Source: CAZVVT01 sp964630595 (GTDB taxonomy: Bacteria > Chlamydiota > Chlamydiia > Chlamydiales > VFKH01). Taken from it: a stretch of DNA of 64,000 nucleotides. The stretch lies in the NCBI GenBank assembly GCA_964630595.1, contig CAZVVT010000001.1, forward strand, positions 62,001 to 126,000, in the 5' to 3' direction. The notes beneath the pieces are model-generated. The model was not told where the DNA came from and did not search any database. It was given only the letters and a program-made list of their open reading frames with translations. A program made the position numbers and the translations under genes. Of this stretch, positions 44,370 to 53,165 are shown in pieces (the stretch's first letter is position 1; each line of letters opens with the position of its first letter).

Positions 44370-45489
44370 ACTGTCCGTAGCTGTCGCGGTTGCGCTGCAG
44401 CTGGCCCTCTTGGCAGAAGCCGTCGTGGTACTCGATCATGACGCGCAGTTTGCGGCCCCAGCCCCACACGTTACCCACCTCCATACCCACGGCGTAGGTT
44501 TGGTCGAGAATCCAATCGTCCATCTCTTTGTTTTGCAAAAAGATGGCCAAAAAGGGCTTCCAGGCCAGTTGGTGATAGAGATCTTCCCACCAAAGGAACT
44601 TCACCTCTGCGCCGTAAATGAAGTAGAGCGGACGTTGGCGGAAGGAACGGTCGGAGATGAAATAGTCCCCCACACCTGCGTAGAGACGGATATTTTCGCC
44701 CCACGTGTAGGCGGCGTAGAGATCGAGTGCTTCAATGGAGGGGTTGTAGCGCAAAATATCGGGGTTGCTCACCATGAACTCATCGCCGAGGTGAGAGGAG
44801 ATGTGGTAAAGGCGCGCTCTGAATGACCAGTTGTCAAAGGCATAGGTTACGGGAATGCCGCAATAGTAGTCGGCATTCACTAGATTATGCGTATCGGTGT
44901 CCATGTCAAAGACAGCCCAGATGCACCCCTCAAGGCCAATCTGCATCTCTCCGTGCCAAGGCAAGACATTGCACCAGCGGTAGATGGGAAGTTCATCGCC
45001 CATAGAGACAGCAGCAGCGACGTGGTGGACTACCTCATCGCCCACGCGATACGCCGCGGAATACTGCGGCTGGCGAGGATCGGCGATGATGGGCTCAAAG
45101 AGCCGGTTCTGGTTGATGGGCAACCAAATCCCTCCGCAACGCGGCCGTGCACGCCAGCAGCGCTTGGCTTTGGCAATCTCTTCGCACTCCTTCGGCGGAC
45201 AGCGCACCACGCGTACGGAACAGACGCCAGGAATATGGCTTACCTCATTCAGCACCCGCTTTAGAAAGGTGCAATTGTTGGGTACGTTGGACAAGACAAC
45301 ATGTCCATTTCTGACCACCGCATCGACGTTGCAGGGAGAATAGACGTAATCCAAAATATTCTGGATGTATCCCTCCAGAAAGGCATCGTCTGCCTTTGCT
45401 GCGCAAGGCATTGCGCAAGGAGAGGGGGCCGCAGTTAACGTCACTGCTGAAAGAATCGCGGATAAAGCAACAAGAAGAGGTCTCATCAA
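44347..45489 (-). CDS. DUF1207 outer-membrane protein with BON-like head
   Basis: 380 residues. Signal peptide (MMRPLLVALSAILSAVTLTAA), then a small BON-like alpha/beta region (residues ~35-100: VDAVVRNGHVVLSNVP), then DUF1207 with its core FEPIIADPRQPQYSAAY. The rest is Trp/Tyr-rich beta strands (WSFRARLYHISSHLGDEF, LRVMIEYHDGFC) ending in an aromatic residue (QYCY), consistent with an outer-membrane barrel. Many Cys residues in the head could form disulphides, in line with the cross-linked envelope of chlamydiae. Confidence 0.82.
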   Translation of the reverse strand: MMRPLLVALSAILSAVTLTAAPSPCAMPCAAKADDAFLEGYIQNILDYVYSPCNVDAVVRNGHVVLSNVPNNCTFLKRVLNEVSHIPGVCSVRVVRCPPKECEEIAKAKRCWRARPRCGGIWLPINQNRLFEPIIADPRQPQYSAAYRVGDEVVHHVAAAVSMGDELPIYRWCNVLPWHGEMQIGLEGCIWAVFDMDTDTHNLVNADYYCGIPVTYAFDNWSFRARLYHISSHLGDEFMVSNPDILRYNPSIEALDLYAAYTWGENIRLYAGVGDYFISDRSFRQRPLYFIYGAEVKFLWWEDLYHQLAWKPFLAIFLQNKEMDDWILDQTYAVGMEVGNVWGWGRKLRVMIEYHDGFCQEGQLQRNRDSYGQFKIQYCY

Positions 45490-45572
45490 TTGGAGGATTT
45501 ATAGCGAATTGCGACAGTTTGATGCAAAATCTTTTACTAGAGAAAAAATGACCGCTGTTTTATGCAAACAGT

Positions 45573-46586
45573 ATGCCTACTATACACCCTCATGACGTTT
45601 CTCTAACCCGCGAACAGTTTCTAGATATCGAGCCAAAGGGTTTCACAAGAAAGCTCGTTTTTGGAGCCGTAGACCCCCGCCACTCTACCGGGGCACAATC
45701 GGCCTGCAAAGTCGGGCTTGCATTTCTTGGGACTGTCTTCACTCTCGCCACGGCATTCTTGGGCCTTATCTATGTAAAAAAAGCTTACAAGGTCTACAGC
45801 GAATACCAAACCGAGATCGATCGCAAAATCGGCACCGTTGCCTCCGACGCTCTCCCTGTAGGCGGTGGTCCTGGCCGTGTCTCTCCTCGCAATCCCGTCT
45901 CGAGCACCGCAGCTCCAGCTACTCCCTTTGAAGCAGAACTCCAAGTCTGGGTGGATGCCGACCATCCTCTTGAAGAAAATCGCGAGGTGGCGAAACAGCG
46001 TATTCTGGCATACAGTCGAAACCCTGTGAATACCGCTCTCGATCTCAGCGGTTTGCAACTAACTGAGCTGCCTAGGGCTCTGACCCAGTTAGAGCGTCTT
46101 GCAGAACTCAACCTCAGTAACAACCGCTTCACATCGCTTCCCGGTGTACTTGAAAGGCTGCCCGACCTCGAAAAGCTCGATGTGTCTAACAACGGCCTCG
46201 AAACCCTGCCTTCTTGGCTGGGCTCATTGAACAAACTGGTCGAACTGGAGCTAAAGCACAACCGTTGCAAGGCTCTTCCAGAAGAGATCGGCCGATTGGC
46301 TGCTCTTAAGAAGCTGGGACTACGTAACAACCAGTTGGAGAGACTGCCCCGTGCATTCGAAGATCTCCGAGGATTGGTCAATGTAGACCTCAGTCAAAAC
46401 CGCCTCACACGTCTTTCGATCCTTGGGTTACCAGCGCTGCAAACTCTAGCGGCCAAAGGCAACCGCTTCCCGAAAGCAATAGTCGATGCCACAAACGCTT
46501 ACTTAAGGTCTCTGGCGGAAGGGCACAGACCCACTGTCGAGATAGATGTCTACACACCTCTCGGAGATGACAGCTCCTTCGTATAA
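45573..46586 (+). CDS. Membrane-anchored leucine-rich-repeat protein
   Basis: 337 residues. Residues ~43-67 form one long hydrophobic segment (VGLAFLGTVFTLATAFLGLIYV), then a basic/coiled stretch and a Pro/Ser/Ala linker. From ~150 to 300 there are about seven leucine-rich repeats of the pattern LxxLxLSNNxLxxLPxxL (LAELNLSNNRFTSLP, LEKLDVSNNGLETLP, LKKLGLRNNQLERLP). Such LRRs bind proteins and are common in effectors of amoeba-associated bacteria. A host-facing role is inferred. No clear ribosome-binding site at the ATG; divergent from the DUF1207 gene. Confidence 0.78.
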   Translation: MPTIHPHDVSLTREQFLDIEPKGFTRKLVFGAVDPRHSTGAQSACKVGLAFLGTVFTLATAFLGLIYVKKAYKVYSEYQTEIDRKIGTVASDALPVGGGPGRVSPRNPVSSTAAPATPFEAELQVWVDADHPLEENREVAKQRILAYSRNPVNTALDLSGLQLTELPRALTQLERLAELNLSNNRFTSLPGVLERLPDLEKLDVSNNGLETLPSWLGSLNKLVELELKHNRCKALPEEIGRLAALKKLGLRNNQLERLPRAFEDLRGLVNVDLSQNRLTRLSILGLPALQTLAAKGNRFPKAIVDATNAYLRSLAEGHRPTVEIDVYTPLGDDSSFV

Positions 46587-46589
46587 AAC

Positions 46590-46671
<82 letters not shown>

Positions 46672-46683
46672 AAGAAAAGGGGT

Positions 46684-46689
46684 ATTGTA
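46684..46689 (-). promoter_or_regulatory. -10 box of tRNA-Leu
   Basis: TACAAT on the minus strand, 12 bases before the tRNA 5' end. The -35 region falls next to the end of the palindromic repeat and is poorly conserved. Confidence 0.45.
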
Positions 46690-46709
46690 GCAATTCCCGA
46701 TTTATTATT

Positions 46710-46876
46710 AACTTGAGTTTTGGGCCTCAGCTCTTCTGAAATTCAGCGAGATGGCGAGACAGATTTGACGATTTTGCCCGAAGGTAATGGTCAAGCGCCC
46801 ATTACCGAGGGCAAAATTGTCAAAGATGCTCGTCAGATCGCTTGAAGTTCAAAGAGATGAGCCCGAAACTCAAGTT
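46710..46876. repeat. Long palindromic repeat, copy 2
   Basis: 167 bp, about four fifths identical to 39622-39787. Ends are AACTTGAGTTT (46710-46720) and AAACTCAAGTT (46866-46876). Stems correspond one for one with copy 1, but with paired changes: T:A replaces C:G in the terminal stem (AACTTGAG/CTCAAGTT), and GTAATGG pairs with CCATTAC in the apical stem. It lies between the tRNA-Leu promoter and the start codon at 46882, only 5 bases before the latter. Confidence 0.88.
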
Positions 46877-46881
46877 ACTAG

Positions 46882-47211
46882 ATGGTGAATGTGAAAACGG
46901 CCAATGTCATCGCGGGAATACTCTTTTTGGGGCTGGTAGGACTACTCTCCTACCTAGGTACCCTAGACTGGTTGCCCGCTCTTATCCTCTCTCTGGCAGT
47001 CGCTATAGCCGCCAGACAGCTCATTTTAGGCTTCCCTGTAGATGTCCTGGTCACGGCCGTTTTAGGGGCGGCCCTCTTTGCGACCTCCTTTATGCACTTT
47101 TTTGCCCGCGTCTTTCTCCCCCTCTTTTTCATCATCGCCGCCCTCTATTTCATCCTGCGACAATTCTTCACCTTTAAGGACACCCATGCTGACAACCACC
47201 CTAAAAGCTGA
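46882..47211 (+). CDS. Small membrane protein upstream of pknD
   Basis: 109 residues with three or four hydrophobic helices (ANVIAGILFLGLVGLLSYLG, LPALILSLAVAIAARQLILG, VLVTAVLGAALFATSF, VFLPLFFIIAALYFIL). No known family. An in-frame TAG directly precedes the ATG at 46882 and the palindromic repeat ends 5 bases upstream, so there is no normal ribosome-binding site. It overlaps the next gene by 26 bases. Similar layout to the next protein suggests a pair. Confidence 0.6.
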   Translation: MVNVKTANVIAGILFLGLVGLLSYLGTLDWLPALILSLAVAIAARQLILGFPVDVLVTAVLGAALFATSFMHFFARVFLPLFFIIAALYFILRQFFTFKDTHADNHPKS

Positions 47212-47524
47212 TCGTTATGCCTTTGCTTGCTTTTTGCTCGGTCTGGCCGTTTTAAGCTATACGGGCTCCTGGTGGCCCGGCCTACTCATCCCCGTCGGCA
47301 TTGCTCTTGCCGTACGCTCCCTCTTGATGGGCCGCCGCTACGACGCCTTCTTGAACCTCTTGGTTTTTGCCGGCATTTTCGCCTCCGTCCAGTGGGACTG
47401 GGCCTGGGTTTCTGCCCTTTTCGCCACAGCAGGACTGGTCCTCTTATTCCAAACCTTTTTGAACACTCCAAATGATGAAATCGAATCCGAAGAAGAACTT
47501 GAAAAAGAAATTGAGGACCGTTGA
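47186..47524 (+). CDS. Small membrane protein with acidic tail, coupled to pknD
   Basis: 112 residues from the ATG at 47186, with AAGGA eight bases upstream. Three hydrophobic segments (YAFACFLLGLAVLSYTG; LLIPVGIALAVRSLLMG; LLVFAGIFASVQW...ALFATAGLVLLFQTFL) and a short acidic C-terminus (ESEEELEKEIEDR). The motif of a helix followed by AVRSLLMG resembles AARQLILG in the preceding protein, so they are probably ancient duplicates. The stop overlaps the kinase start (TTGA). Confidence 0.65.
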   Translation: MLTTTLKADRYAFACFLLGLAVLSYTGSWWPGLLIPVGIALAVRSLLMGRRYDAFLNLLVFAGIFASVQWDWAWVSALFATAGLVLLFQTFLNTPNDEIESEEELEKEIEDR

Positions 47525-50064
47525 GTGATCCCCTTCCTGACTACATCGGTCCCTACCGCATCCAGAAGCTGATTGGCCGCGGCGGCATGGGCGAGGTTTT
47601 TCTCGCTGTCGATCCCGGCTTTCAACGACTCGTTGCCGTCAAACGCATTCGCAATGAATACAAAGCGAAGAATGCAGCACGGCGCCGCTTTCTCAATGAA
47701 GCCAGCATTGCCGGCCAGCTCAACCACCCCTCTATCGTTCCCATCTTTGCCCTCTGCGAAGATGCCGATAATCTCTACTACGTCATGCCCTATGTGGAGG
47801 GCAAAACCCTCAAAGATCTGCTGATCGAGGCGACAAAAAAACCAAACTCCACTCCTATTGGCCACTTCGCACGCATCTTTTTATCCATCTGCCAAGCCAT
47901 TGCTTTCGCGCATAAAAAGGGCTACGTACACAGAGACATCAAGCCTGAGAACATTCTGGTGGGCGAATTGGGGCAAGTGCAAATCCTTGATTGGGGCTTG
48001 GTCAAAGCAAAAGATGCTCCTGAAGACTCTGGCCTCGAATCAATCGAAACAGCCCCTGATGCCACACTGCCAGGAAAAATTGTCGGCACTCTTGCCTACA
48101 TGGCTCCAGAACTAGCTCTAGGGCACCCCTCCAGCGTAGAAAGCGACATCTACTCTCTCGGTGTGATTCTCTACCAGATGCTGGCACTCAAGTTCCCCTT
48201 CAAGCGCGGCTCGCTCAAAGAATTCAAACAGCAGATCCCGCATGAACGGTTTCCGGACCCCTCCCGAAGGGCCCCCTGGCGAGACATTCCTCCAGAACTT
48301 GTGCGCATTGCGCGAAAGTGCCTCTACAAGCAGCCCTCGAAGCGCTATTCCAGCGCCAGCGGCATTGTCGATGACCTAGTCGCCTACCTAGAGGGCCGCT
48401 CACGCTGGTTTGCCAAGGCACGTTTGGAAATCGACCAACCCAAACATTGGCTTTTCCAAGAACACCTTCTTCTTCCCGAGCATCCCTTCATCTCCCGCGG
48501 CACAGAAGGGGCGGAGTGGGTCGAGATGATGGCCTCCAAACCCAGCTTTACGGGCAATATTCGCATTATTGCGAAGGTGCGCCTCAATGCGCAGTGCACA
48601 GGCATGGGACTACTGCTGGGACTGCCCACAGACCAGCCTCACGACGGCTTTTGCCTCTGGCTGCAGCCTGCGCTTCTCGGCCCCTGCTGCCTTCTGCGCG
48701 CTACAGCAGAACTGGCAGAAGTAGCCGACTTCGAACTACGTCCTGACACCGATTACAGCATCATTTTTGAGCGCATTGACAATGTGATTTCTCTCTATAT
48801 CGATGGCAAAGCCAAGCTTACCTACACCGCCTATATGCCCACCCCCACCACGGGCCATGTAGGACTGCTTTTCAAAGATCGCTCTTTCCACATCGACCCC
48901 ATCCTCGTCTTTGTCGGCAGCCTCAATGTCTCGGTCAGCTGTCTCAGCATCCCCGACGCCTTTTTGGCCCACCGCCAATGGGATCTTGCGCTGATCGAAT
49001 ACCGACGCATTGCCGCCGCTTTCGCTGGCCGCGCCGAAGGGCGGGAGGCGCTTTTCCGCGCCGGCATCACACTGCTCGAGCAGGCGCGGGGATCTGCGCA
49101 AAAAAGCGTCCAACTGGAGCTAGCGCGCCGCGAATTTGAGCGGCTTGCAGAAACGGCTGCACAGCCCCTGGAGTACCTCGGCAAAGCGCTGATCTGCCAG
49201 GAAGAGGGGGACAGCGAAGAGGAAGCGAAGTGTCTGCAAATCGCCTTTCGCAAGTGGCCCGGGCACCCCCTTCTGCCCGCCTTGGAAGAACACCTCCTCT
49301 TGCGCCTGTACGAGAGCACGCGCAAGGACCGCACCGCGGCCTTTCGCTTTATGCTAGTGGCCCTGCTCGAACTGCCCGCGCTTTTAGAGAGAAAGCGCAC
49401 GGCTCTGCTCATAGAGCGACTGCAAAAGTCGATGGAGTCCCTTCCCTTCCTTTCTGGGCATCTCGGCATAGCGCTGGCCTTCTGGTTGGGCAAACGAGGG
49501 GTATTGCGGCAGTTTGATGATCCCTCTGCCCTGCCCTGCCTTCTGCGCCTGGGCGAACCGGTAGAGCTTCAAGACCCTCTCTACTCCATGGATGAGGCAC
49601 TGGACGCAGAGAACTTTGCCGCTTTTGATAAAGCCGCGGCTCGCTTTACTGCTCAAACACAAGAAGAGCGCATTGAGCTGGACATCCGCCTGGTGTGGAA
49701 GGCCCTTTTGCAAAAAGAGCCCCTCAAAGCACGCGAAATCCTCGACCGCTACCCCTCTGCCTTCCTCAACCACGAAATCAACCTCCTCCACTTCCTCTAC
49801 GGCTGCCTGCTCTTGCAAGAAGAGGGTGAAGGGATCGGCAAGGCCCACCTTTCTGGCATTTTCGACACCCCCTTCCCCCGCACGTGGCAGCTGGCGACGC
49901 ACATGCTTTTCGGCAATCTTAAGGAGTGGTTGAAATCTGCCCTCTTCTGGGAGAAAAAACAGCTTTATCGACAACTGGTCCTGTTCTATCATTGTCTGGG
50001 CGACTTCTCTAAAAAGCGAGAAGCTCTGGAGTCGCTGAAGGCAGTAAATGAGTCGGTTGAATAA
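47521..50064 (+). CDS. pknD: PknD-type serine/threonine protein kinase
   Basis: 847 residues starting at a TTG at 47521, with GAGGACCG just upstream. Kinase domain at residues ~10-290: GRGGMGEV loop, VAVKRI (Lys), HRDIKPEN catalytic loop, DWG in place of DFG, and APE-type MAPELAL. Then a LamG/concanavalin-like beta domain (~320-460) and a long TPR-like helical part to the end. Chlamydial PknD has the same layout and gene position before valS. It phosphorylates proteins on Ser/Thr (chlamydial PknD also on Tyr); targets here are unknown. Confidence 0.92.
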   Translation: MSDPLPDYIGPYRIQKLIGRGGMGEVFLAVDPGFQRLVAVKRIRNEYKAKNAARRRFLNEASIAGQLNHPSIVPIFALCEDADNLYYVMPYVEGKTLKDLLIEATKKPNSTPIGHFARIFLSICQAIAFAHKKGYVHRDIKPENILVGELGQVQILDWGLVKAKDAPEDSGLESIETAPDATLPGKIVGTLAYMAPELALGHPSSVESDIYSLGVILYQMLALKFPFKRGSLKEFKQQIPHERFPDPSRRAPWRDIPPELVRIARKCLYKQPSKRYSSASGIVDDLVAYLEGRSRWFAKARLEIDQPKHWLFQEHLLLPEHPFISRGTEGAEWVEMMASKPSFTGNIRIIAKVRLNAQCTGMGLLLGLPTDQPHDGFCLWLQPALLGPCCLLRATAELAEVADFELRPDTDYSIIFERIDNVISLYIDGKAKLTYTAYMPTPTTGHVGLLFKDRSFHIDPILVFVGSLNVSVSCLSIPDAFLAHRQWDLALIEYRRIAAAFAGRAEGREALFRAGITLLEQARGSAQKSVQLELARREFERLAETAAQPLEYLGKALICQEEGDSEEEAKCLQIAFRKWPGHPLLPALEEHLLLRLYESTRKDRTAAFRFMLVALLELPALLERKRTALLIERLQKSMESLPFLSGHLGIALAFWLGKRGVLRQFDDPSALPCLLRLGEPVELQDPLYSMDEALDAENFAAFDKAAARFTAQTQEERIELDIRLVWKALLQKEPLKAREILDRYPSAFLNHEINLLHFLYGCLLLQEEGEGIGKAHLSGIFDTPFPRTWQLATHMLFGNLKEWLKSALFWEKKQLYRQLVLFYHCLGDFSKKREALESLKAVNESVE

Positions 50065-50581
50065 CCTTCCTAAAGTTCTTGAGACGCACAGTGAAAGCCG
50101 CGGCTACCTCACCTTTCGCCAGGATCTGATTTCGGTCGCAGAAGGCAAGACGCATCAGTACCACACCATCAGCGGCTATCCCTACGCTGTCATTATTCTC
50201 CCGATCACAGCGGAGGGCGACTTTGTTCTCCTGCGCGAATACCGCCACCCCACCGGCCAAATCCTCATCGGCTGTCCGGGTGGAGGTGTCAATGAAGACG
50301 AGGACCCTCTCGATGCCGCCAGGCGCGAATTGCTCGAGGAAACAGGCCACAGCGCAGAAAGCTTTACCCTTTTGGGCACCGCCTTTCCCCTTCCCGGGTT
50401 AACCGACATCAAAACCTTCTTTGTGCGCGCAGCCGGTGCCTACAAAGTTCAAGAACTAAGCCTCGAACCCGCCGAGTACGTAGAGCCCATTATTCTCTCC
50501 CGATCTGCCCTACAAAACCACATTCAAAACCAAACGCACATCGACTCCAGCCTTTTCAGCGCCCTCTTTCTCCATGGATAA
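50048..50581 (+). CDS. Nudix hydrolase, ADP-ribose pyrophosphatase-like
   Basis: 177 residues, overlapping the kinase by 17 bases and valS by 8. The Nudix box is intact: GGGVNEDEDPLDAARRELLEE followed by TGH. REYRHPTGQILIGCPGG before the box and PLPGLTDIKTFFVRA after it are typical of ADP-ribose or NDP-sugar pyrophosphatases. Likely a housecleaning enzyme, cotranscribed with pknD and valS. Confidence 0.92.
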   Translation: MSRLNNLPKVLETHSESRGYLTFRQDLISVAEGKTHQYHTISGYPYAVIILPITAEGDFVLLREYRHPTGQILIGCPGGGVNEDEDPLDAARRELLEETGHSAESFTLLGTAFPLPGLTDIKTFFVRAAGAYKVQELSLEPAEYVEPIILSRSALQNHIQNQTHIDSSLFSALFLHG

Positions 50582-53165
50582 AGCTTTTGACCCCAAACAG
50601 GCTGACGCAAACTGGTATTCCTTCTGGGAAGAGGGCAACTACTTCACAGCTGACAGCGCCAGCGCCAAACCCGCTTACACCATCAGCATTCCACCGCCCA
50701 ACGTAACCGGCGTGCTTCATATGGGCCATGCCTTAGTGAACACGCTGCAAGATATCTTGATCCGCTACAAGCGCATGGACGGTTTTGAAGCGCTCTGGAT
50801 GCCCGGCACCGACCACGCCGGTATTGCTACACAGACCCTTGTGGAGCGCCATTTGATGGCGCGCGAAGGCAAAAGGCGCGCCGATTACCCACGCGAGGAG
50901 TTCCTGGCTCATGTGTGGGAGTGGAAAGAGAAAAGCGAAGCACAAATTCTCGGGCAGCTCAAGCGTTTGGGCTGTTCTTGCGACTGGTCGCGTACCTGTT
51001 TCACCATGGATGAGCGCAACAACCGCGCCGTGCGTACCATCTTCAAGCGTCTCTACGATCAGGGGCTGATCTACCGTGGTGACTACCTTGTCAATTGGGA
51101 TCCTGTCACACAAACGGCCCTCGCCGACGACGAGGTCGAATATGAAGAGCAGCCCGGATCTCTCTGGCACATCCAATATGGCCCTCTCGTCGTAGCCACG
51201 ACCCGTCCTGAGACCATGCTGGGCGACACAGCTGTCGCTGTACACCCTGAAGATCCCCGCTACAAAAAGCTCATCGGCACCACCATTCGCCTTCCTTTGA
51301 GCAACCGCGACATTCCCATCATCGGCGACCACCGTGTCGATCCCGCCTTTGGAACAGGAGCCGTCAAGGTCACTCCTGCGCACGACATCAACGACTACGA
51401 AATGGCGCTCACGCACCATTTGCCCATGATCAACATCATGACGCCCGATGGCAAAATCTGCCTGGAGGGGCCCTACAAAGGCCTTTCGATGGCTGAAGCA
51501 CGCGCTGCCGTAGTCAAAGACCTCGGCTCATTCCTCGTCAAAACGGATCCTCACACAAAACGCGTCGGCGTCTCCTACCGCTCCAAAGCGGTCATCGAGC
51601 CCTATTTATCGAAGCAGTGGTTTGTGAAGATGAGCGGCTTTGCGCAAAAAATGCGCGCTGCCGTCGCAGAGGGGCGCTGCAAGCTGCTTCCCAAGTCATT
51701 TGAGAACACTTACTACCATTGGATCGACAATTTGCGCGACTGGTGCATCTCCCGCCAGCTGTGGTGGGGCCACCGCATCCCTATCTGGTATGGCCCTGAG
51801 GGCAAAATCTTCTGCAGCGACAGTTTGGAAGATCCCCAACTTGGGGCCGAGTGGCGCCAAGACGAGGATGTTCTCGACACCTGGTTCTCCTCCGCCCTCT
51901 GGCCCTTTGCAACGCTGGGCTGGCCCGAAAAAACCCCCGACTTTACAAAGTTCTACCCCAACTCCGTCCTTGTCACCGGCCACGACATTCTCTTCTTCTG
52001 GGTCGCGCGCATGCTGATGATGGGTGAATACGCCACCGGGCAGCTCCCCTTTCCTGAAACCTTCCTCCACGGCCTGATCTTCGGCAAGTCCTACTGGCGC
52101 ATGAAAGGCTCCGCCCTTGCCTACGTCTCAGCTGTTGAACGCGACGCCTACGAAATGGGCAAACCCACCCCTTCCGATGTGCAGCACAAGTGGGAGAAGA
52201 TGTCGAAGTCAAAGGGCAACGTCATCGACCCGATCGAAATGATCGACAAGTTTGGCGCCGATGCTGTGCGCATGGCTCTGGCCGCTTCTGCTACGCAAGG
52301 GCGCCAGATCGACCTCGATCGTCGCCGCTTCGAAGAGTACAAGAATTTCGCCAACAAAATTTGGAACGCCACGCGCTTCGTTCTCATGAATGTCGCCTCC
52401 AAGCCTACCTGGACGCCCCCTTCTGCTCTCGAAGACCTCTGGATTCTCTCTCGCCTCAACGAAACGATTTCCGCCGTCCGCAAACACCTCGATAACTACG
52501 AATTTGATAAATACATCCAGTGCTGCTACGACTTTTTCTGGAACGATTTCTGCGCCATCTATGTCGAAGTCTCCAAGAAGCAGAAGAAAGAGGCGATCCT
52601 CTTACATGTCCTCACCTCGTTCCTCAAGCTTCTCCACCCCGTTGCTCCCTTCATTACAGAAGAGCTCTTCCACGTCATGAAAAAAGCGGGCTTGATCGAA
52701 GGTGAAGCAATGATCATCGCCACCTTCCCTCAAACCGCCGCCTACACAAATGTCGATGAAGAGTTCGGCCGCCTCCAAGCCATCGTTTCTCAAATCCGCA
52801 CCATCCGCGCCGAAATGGCCCTTGCCCCCGCCATCAAAACGGCTGTGCAAATCTCCTATCCCGATCCCGCCTTCCTCGAAAAGCACCTACACATTCTCAC
52901 GGGTCAACTCCCCTGCACCTTTACTCTAACGCAAGGTAAAGAGGCCATCACCGTTGCCCTGCCCCCAGAGCTCCTCGAACGAGAAAAACAACGCGTTGTC
53001 AAAGAGATCGAAAAGCTTCAGAGCCAACTCGCTACTCTCGAAACGCAGCTTAGCAACCCCGATTTTCTCGCCAAAGCACCCTCTGCACTGGTGGACAAAC
53101 TTTCAAAGCAAAAACAAGAACTGCAGCAAGCTTTGCTCACAGCGCAAACAAAGGCTGTTGATTAG
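50574..53165 (+). CDS. valS: Valyl-tRNA synthetase
   Basis: 863 residues, class I synthetase. HIGH motif as PPPNVTGVLHMGHALVN near residue 45, editing domain with TTRPETMLGDTAVAVHP, KMSKS motif as WEKMSKSKGNVIDP, anticodon-binding domain, and the C-terminal coiled coil (ELLEREKQRVVKEIEKLQSQL) characteristic of ValRS. The ATG at 50574 is unambiguous. The stop overlaps the convergent gene by 4 bases. Confidence 0.98.
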   Translation: MDKAFDPKQADANWYSFWEEGNYFTADSASAKPAYTISIPPPNVTGVLHMGHALVNTLQDILIRYKRMDGFEALWMPGTDHAGIATQTLVERHLMAREGKRRADYPREEFLAHVWEWKEKSEAQILGQLKRLGCSCDWSRTCFTMDERNNRAVRTIFKRLYDQGLIYRGDYLVNWDPVTQTALADDEVEYEEQPGSLWHIQYGPLVVATTRPETMLGDTAVAVHPEDPRYKKLIGTTIRLPLSNRDIPIIGDHRVDPAFGTGAVKVTPAHDINDYEMALTHHLPMINIMTPDGKICLEGPYKGLSMAEARAAVVKDLGSFLVKTDPHTKRVGVSYRSKAVIEPYLSKQWFVKMSGFAQKMRAAVAEGRCKLLPKSFENTYYHWIDNLRDWCISRQLWWGHRIPIWYGPEGKIFCSDSLEDPQLGAEWRQDEDVLDTWFSSALWPFATLGWPEKTPDFTKFYPNSVLVTGHDILFFWVARMLMMGEYATGQLPFPETFLHGLIFGKSYWRMKGSALAYVSAVERDAYEMGKPTPSDVQHKWEKMSKSKGNVIDPIEMIDKFGADAVRMALAASATQGRQIDLDRRRFEEYKNFANKIWNATRFVLMNVASKPTWTPPSALEDLWILSRLNETISAVRKHLDNYEFDKYIQCCYDFFWNDFCAIYVEVSKKQKKEAILLHVLTSFLKLLHPVAPFITEELFHVMKKAGLIEGEAMIIATFPQTAAYTNVDEEFGRLQAIVSQIRTIRAEMALAPAIKTAVQISYPDPAFLEKHLHILTGQLPCTFTLTQGKEAITVALPPELLEREKQRVVKEIEKLQSQLATLETQLSNPDFLAKAPSALVDKLSKQKQELQQALLTAQTKAVD

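Noticed and set aside
46842..47177. Frame starting inside the second palindromic repeat
   Set aside because: It lies out of frame with the membrane protein at 46882 and encodes Pro/Leu/Arg-rich sequence without plausible structure.
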